A DNA stretch of 29,862 bases from Phaeoceros laevis. Lineage: Eukaryota > Anthocerotophyta > Anthocerotopsida > Notothyladales. Under the pieces are notes generated by a model. That model searched no databases. It was not told where the DNA came from and was given only the letters and a program-made list of their open reading frames with translations. The stretch spans positions 1 through 29,862 of the forward strand of contig JBNGIQ010008737.1 in assembly GCA_049999765.1 (NCBI GenBank), written 5' to 3'. This document shows positions 29,108-29,862 of this stretch, one piece after another (position 1 is the stretch's first letter; each line of letters starts with the position of its first letter). Position numbers and translations under genes: made by a program.

Positions 29108-29201
29108 TAAAGTGCCGAAGTATTTATTTTATTTTTCGGCACTTTAACCACGGAATCTCAGTAGCCGGAAACGGCGTTTCAAATCAAAGAAACGCCGTTT
29201 C
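29108..29201. repeat. Two adjacent strong hairpins
   Basis: TAAAGTGCCGAA (29108-29119) pairs with TTCGGCACTTTA (29135-29146). GAAACGGCGTTTC (29168-29180) pairs with GAAACGCCGTTTC (29189-29201) across 8 bases. Both stems are perfect. They may mark ends of a small mobile element. Confidence 0.85.
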
Positions 29202-29645
29202 ATTTATTTGCAACTCCTGCCACGTTGTTTTCCCACCGTATTTCAGCAAAAATTCGAAAAAAATAGGAATACGGTATACGGTGCCACGCGGCCGCAAAAA
29301 GTAACTACTAAACTAAATGAAGCTCAGCAGCCCGTCACGGGCTCCAACAACGAAAGTAACTAGCAGCAGCCCTAAGGCTAAGCCGAATGCAAAGCTCCAA
29401 AATGCTTCACGGCCATGGTGCCAAGAGATCTGCTGTCGGGGAGAACAGGCTACCTTCTTCACCGTCCCGCAATTCCTGGAAGCGCTCAGTAGAGCCTTCA
29501 ACAATGGTGTCTAGGGTTTTCCCGCGCTCAATTGAGGTGAAGTGGTGTGTTTGGGCACCCACTATTGCTGCTGTTCTTTGTTCTAGGTCTTCTCCCCTAA
29601 TTCTCTTGCATACAAGTGGCAGCCCGTCGAGAGTAGAGGAGGGAG
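29202..29645. other. Probable 5' flank or leader of the BED-finger gene
   Basis: Frames on both strands are short. A hydrophobic minus-strand ORF (29313-29504) has no supporting feature. CACCGTATTTC and the later AATACGGTATACGGTG give a local inverted match at about 29235-29283. Confidence 0.3.
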
Positions 29646-29862
29646 ATGGGGCGCGGTCCAGACGTTGTGTGGACACACTTCAATGAGATCTCAAGGAGCT
29701 CACGTGGTGGGACTAGAAAAGTGACATGCAAGTACTGTAGCTTTGAGTTTTCAGGCTCAGCGGACAGAATGAGAGGGCATCTTGCTTGTAAACCACTCAA
29801 GGGTTGCCGACCATGCACCAAGGTGCCAGATGGTATCAAAGAGTATCATCAAAATCTAGATT
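29646..29862 (+). CDS. BED zinc-finger protein, probable hAT transposase N-terminus, cut by window end
   Basis: The ATG at 29646 opens 72 codons to the window end without a stop. VWTHFNEI is followed by CKYCSFEF and RMRGHLACKP, fitting the BED finger (aromatic WxHF, CX2C, HX3C), a DNA-binding domain that heads plant hAT transposases and domesticated relatives. The next residues include CRPCTKVPDGIKEYH, as in plant hAT proteins where a Cys-rich or charged linker precedes the catalytic RNase H-like fold. The catalytic part and hATC dimerisation region lie outside, so whether it is an active element or a host gene cannot be told. Confidence 0.8.
   Translation, partial: MGRGPDVVWTHFNEISRSSRGGTRKVTCKYCSFEFSGSADRMRGHLACKPLKGCRPCTKVPDGIKEYHQNLD

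Noticed and set aside
29313-29504. Hydrophobic minus-strand ORF that could be a small membrane protein
   Set aside because: No homology recognised, no splice or promoter context, and it lies in the probable leader of the BED-finger gene.

Overview
The window reads as nuclear DNA of a streptophyte (a land plant or charophyte alga). The grounds are a spliced plant-type guanylate kinase gene with 12 short GT-AG introns (91 to 185 bp), two Ty1/copia retrotransposons, one with a primer-binding site matching plant initiator tRNA-Met, a plant-type RidA exon, and relics of pogo-like, hAT-like and LINE-like elements. It is not bacterial: there are no operons and no ribosome-binding sites. The lineage cannot be fixed more closely from sequence alone.

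Layout. (1) 1-5920: an old, decayed Ty1/copia element (E1). Its 5' LTR lies outside the window. It has an extra ORF ahead of gag, a gag-pol with several stops and one frameshift, an antisense host-like exon after pol, and a degenerate 3' LTR. (2) 5921-10581: decayed transposon sequence with two gag/ORF1-like relics, a plant-type RNase H domain that has lost catalytic residues, and a diverged tandem duplication of about 516 bp. (3) 10582-17389: a complete Ty1/copia element (E2) with near-identical 235/234-bp LTRs, PBS, a pre-gag ORF, a gag-pol broken by two frameshifts and one TAG, and a GC-rich antisense insert before the 3' LTR. (4) 17390-19955: AT-rich DNA with short repeats, then the C-terminal half of a pogo/Tigger-like (DDE_1) transposase. 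(5) 19956-23430, minus strand: the only convincing intact host gene, a guanylate kinase. My 13-exon model keeps phase throughout and places the kinase domain between the fourth and fifth of six kelch repeats. (6) 24092-26402: a LINE C-terminal zinc-knuckle fragment, tandem repeats, a nested inverted-repeat element, a tRNA-like pol III promoter and a perfect 32-bp palindrome. (7) 26488-29201: an N-terminal pogo-like transposase ORF followed by isolated minus-strand exons resembling host genes (protein kinase, RidA, a basic N-terminal exon) and two strong hairpins. (8) 29646-29862: the BED zinc finger of a probable hAT transposase, cut by the window end.

Apart from the kinase gene, almost everything is mobile or derived from mobile DNA. 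The main biological points are the kelch-kinase-kelch architecture, a shared extra ORF before gag in both copia elements, antisense exon-like cargo in the same position in both copia elements, and a cluster of isolated host-gene exons beside a pogo-like transposase.
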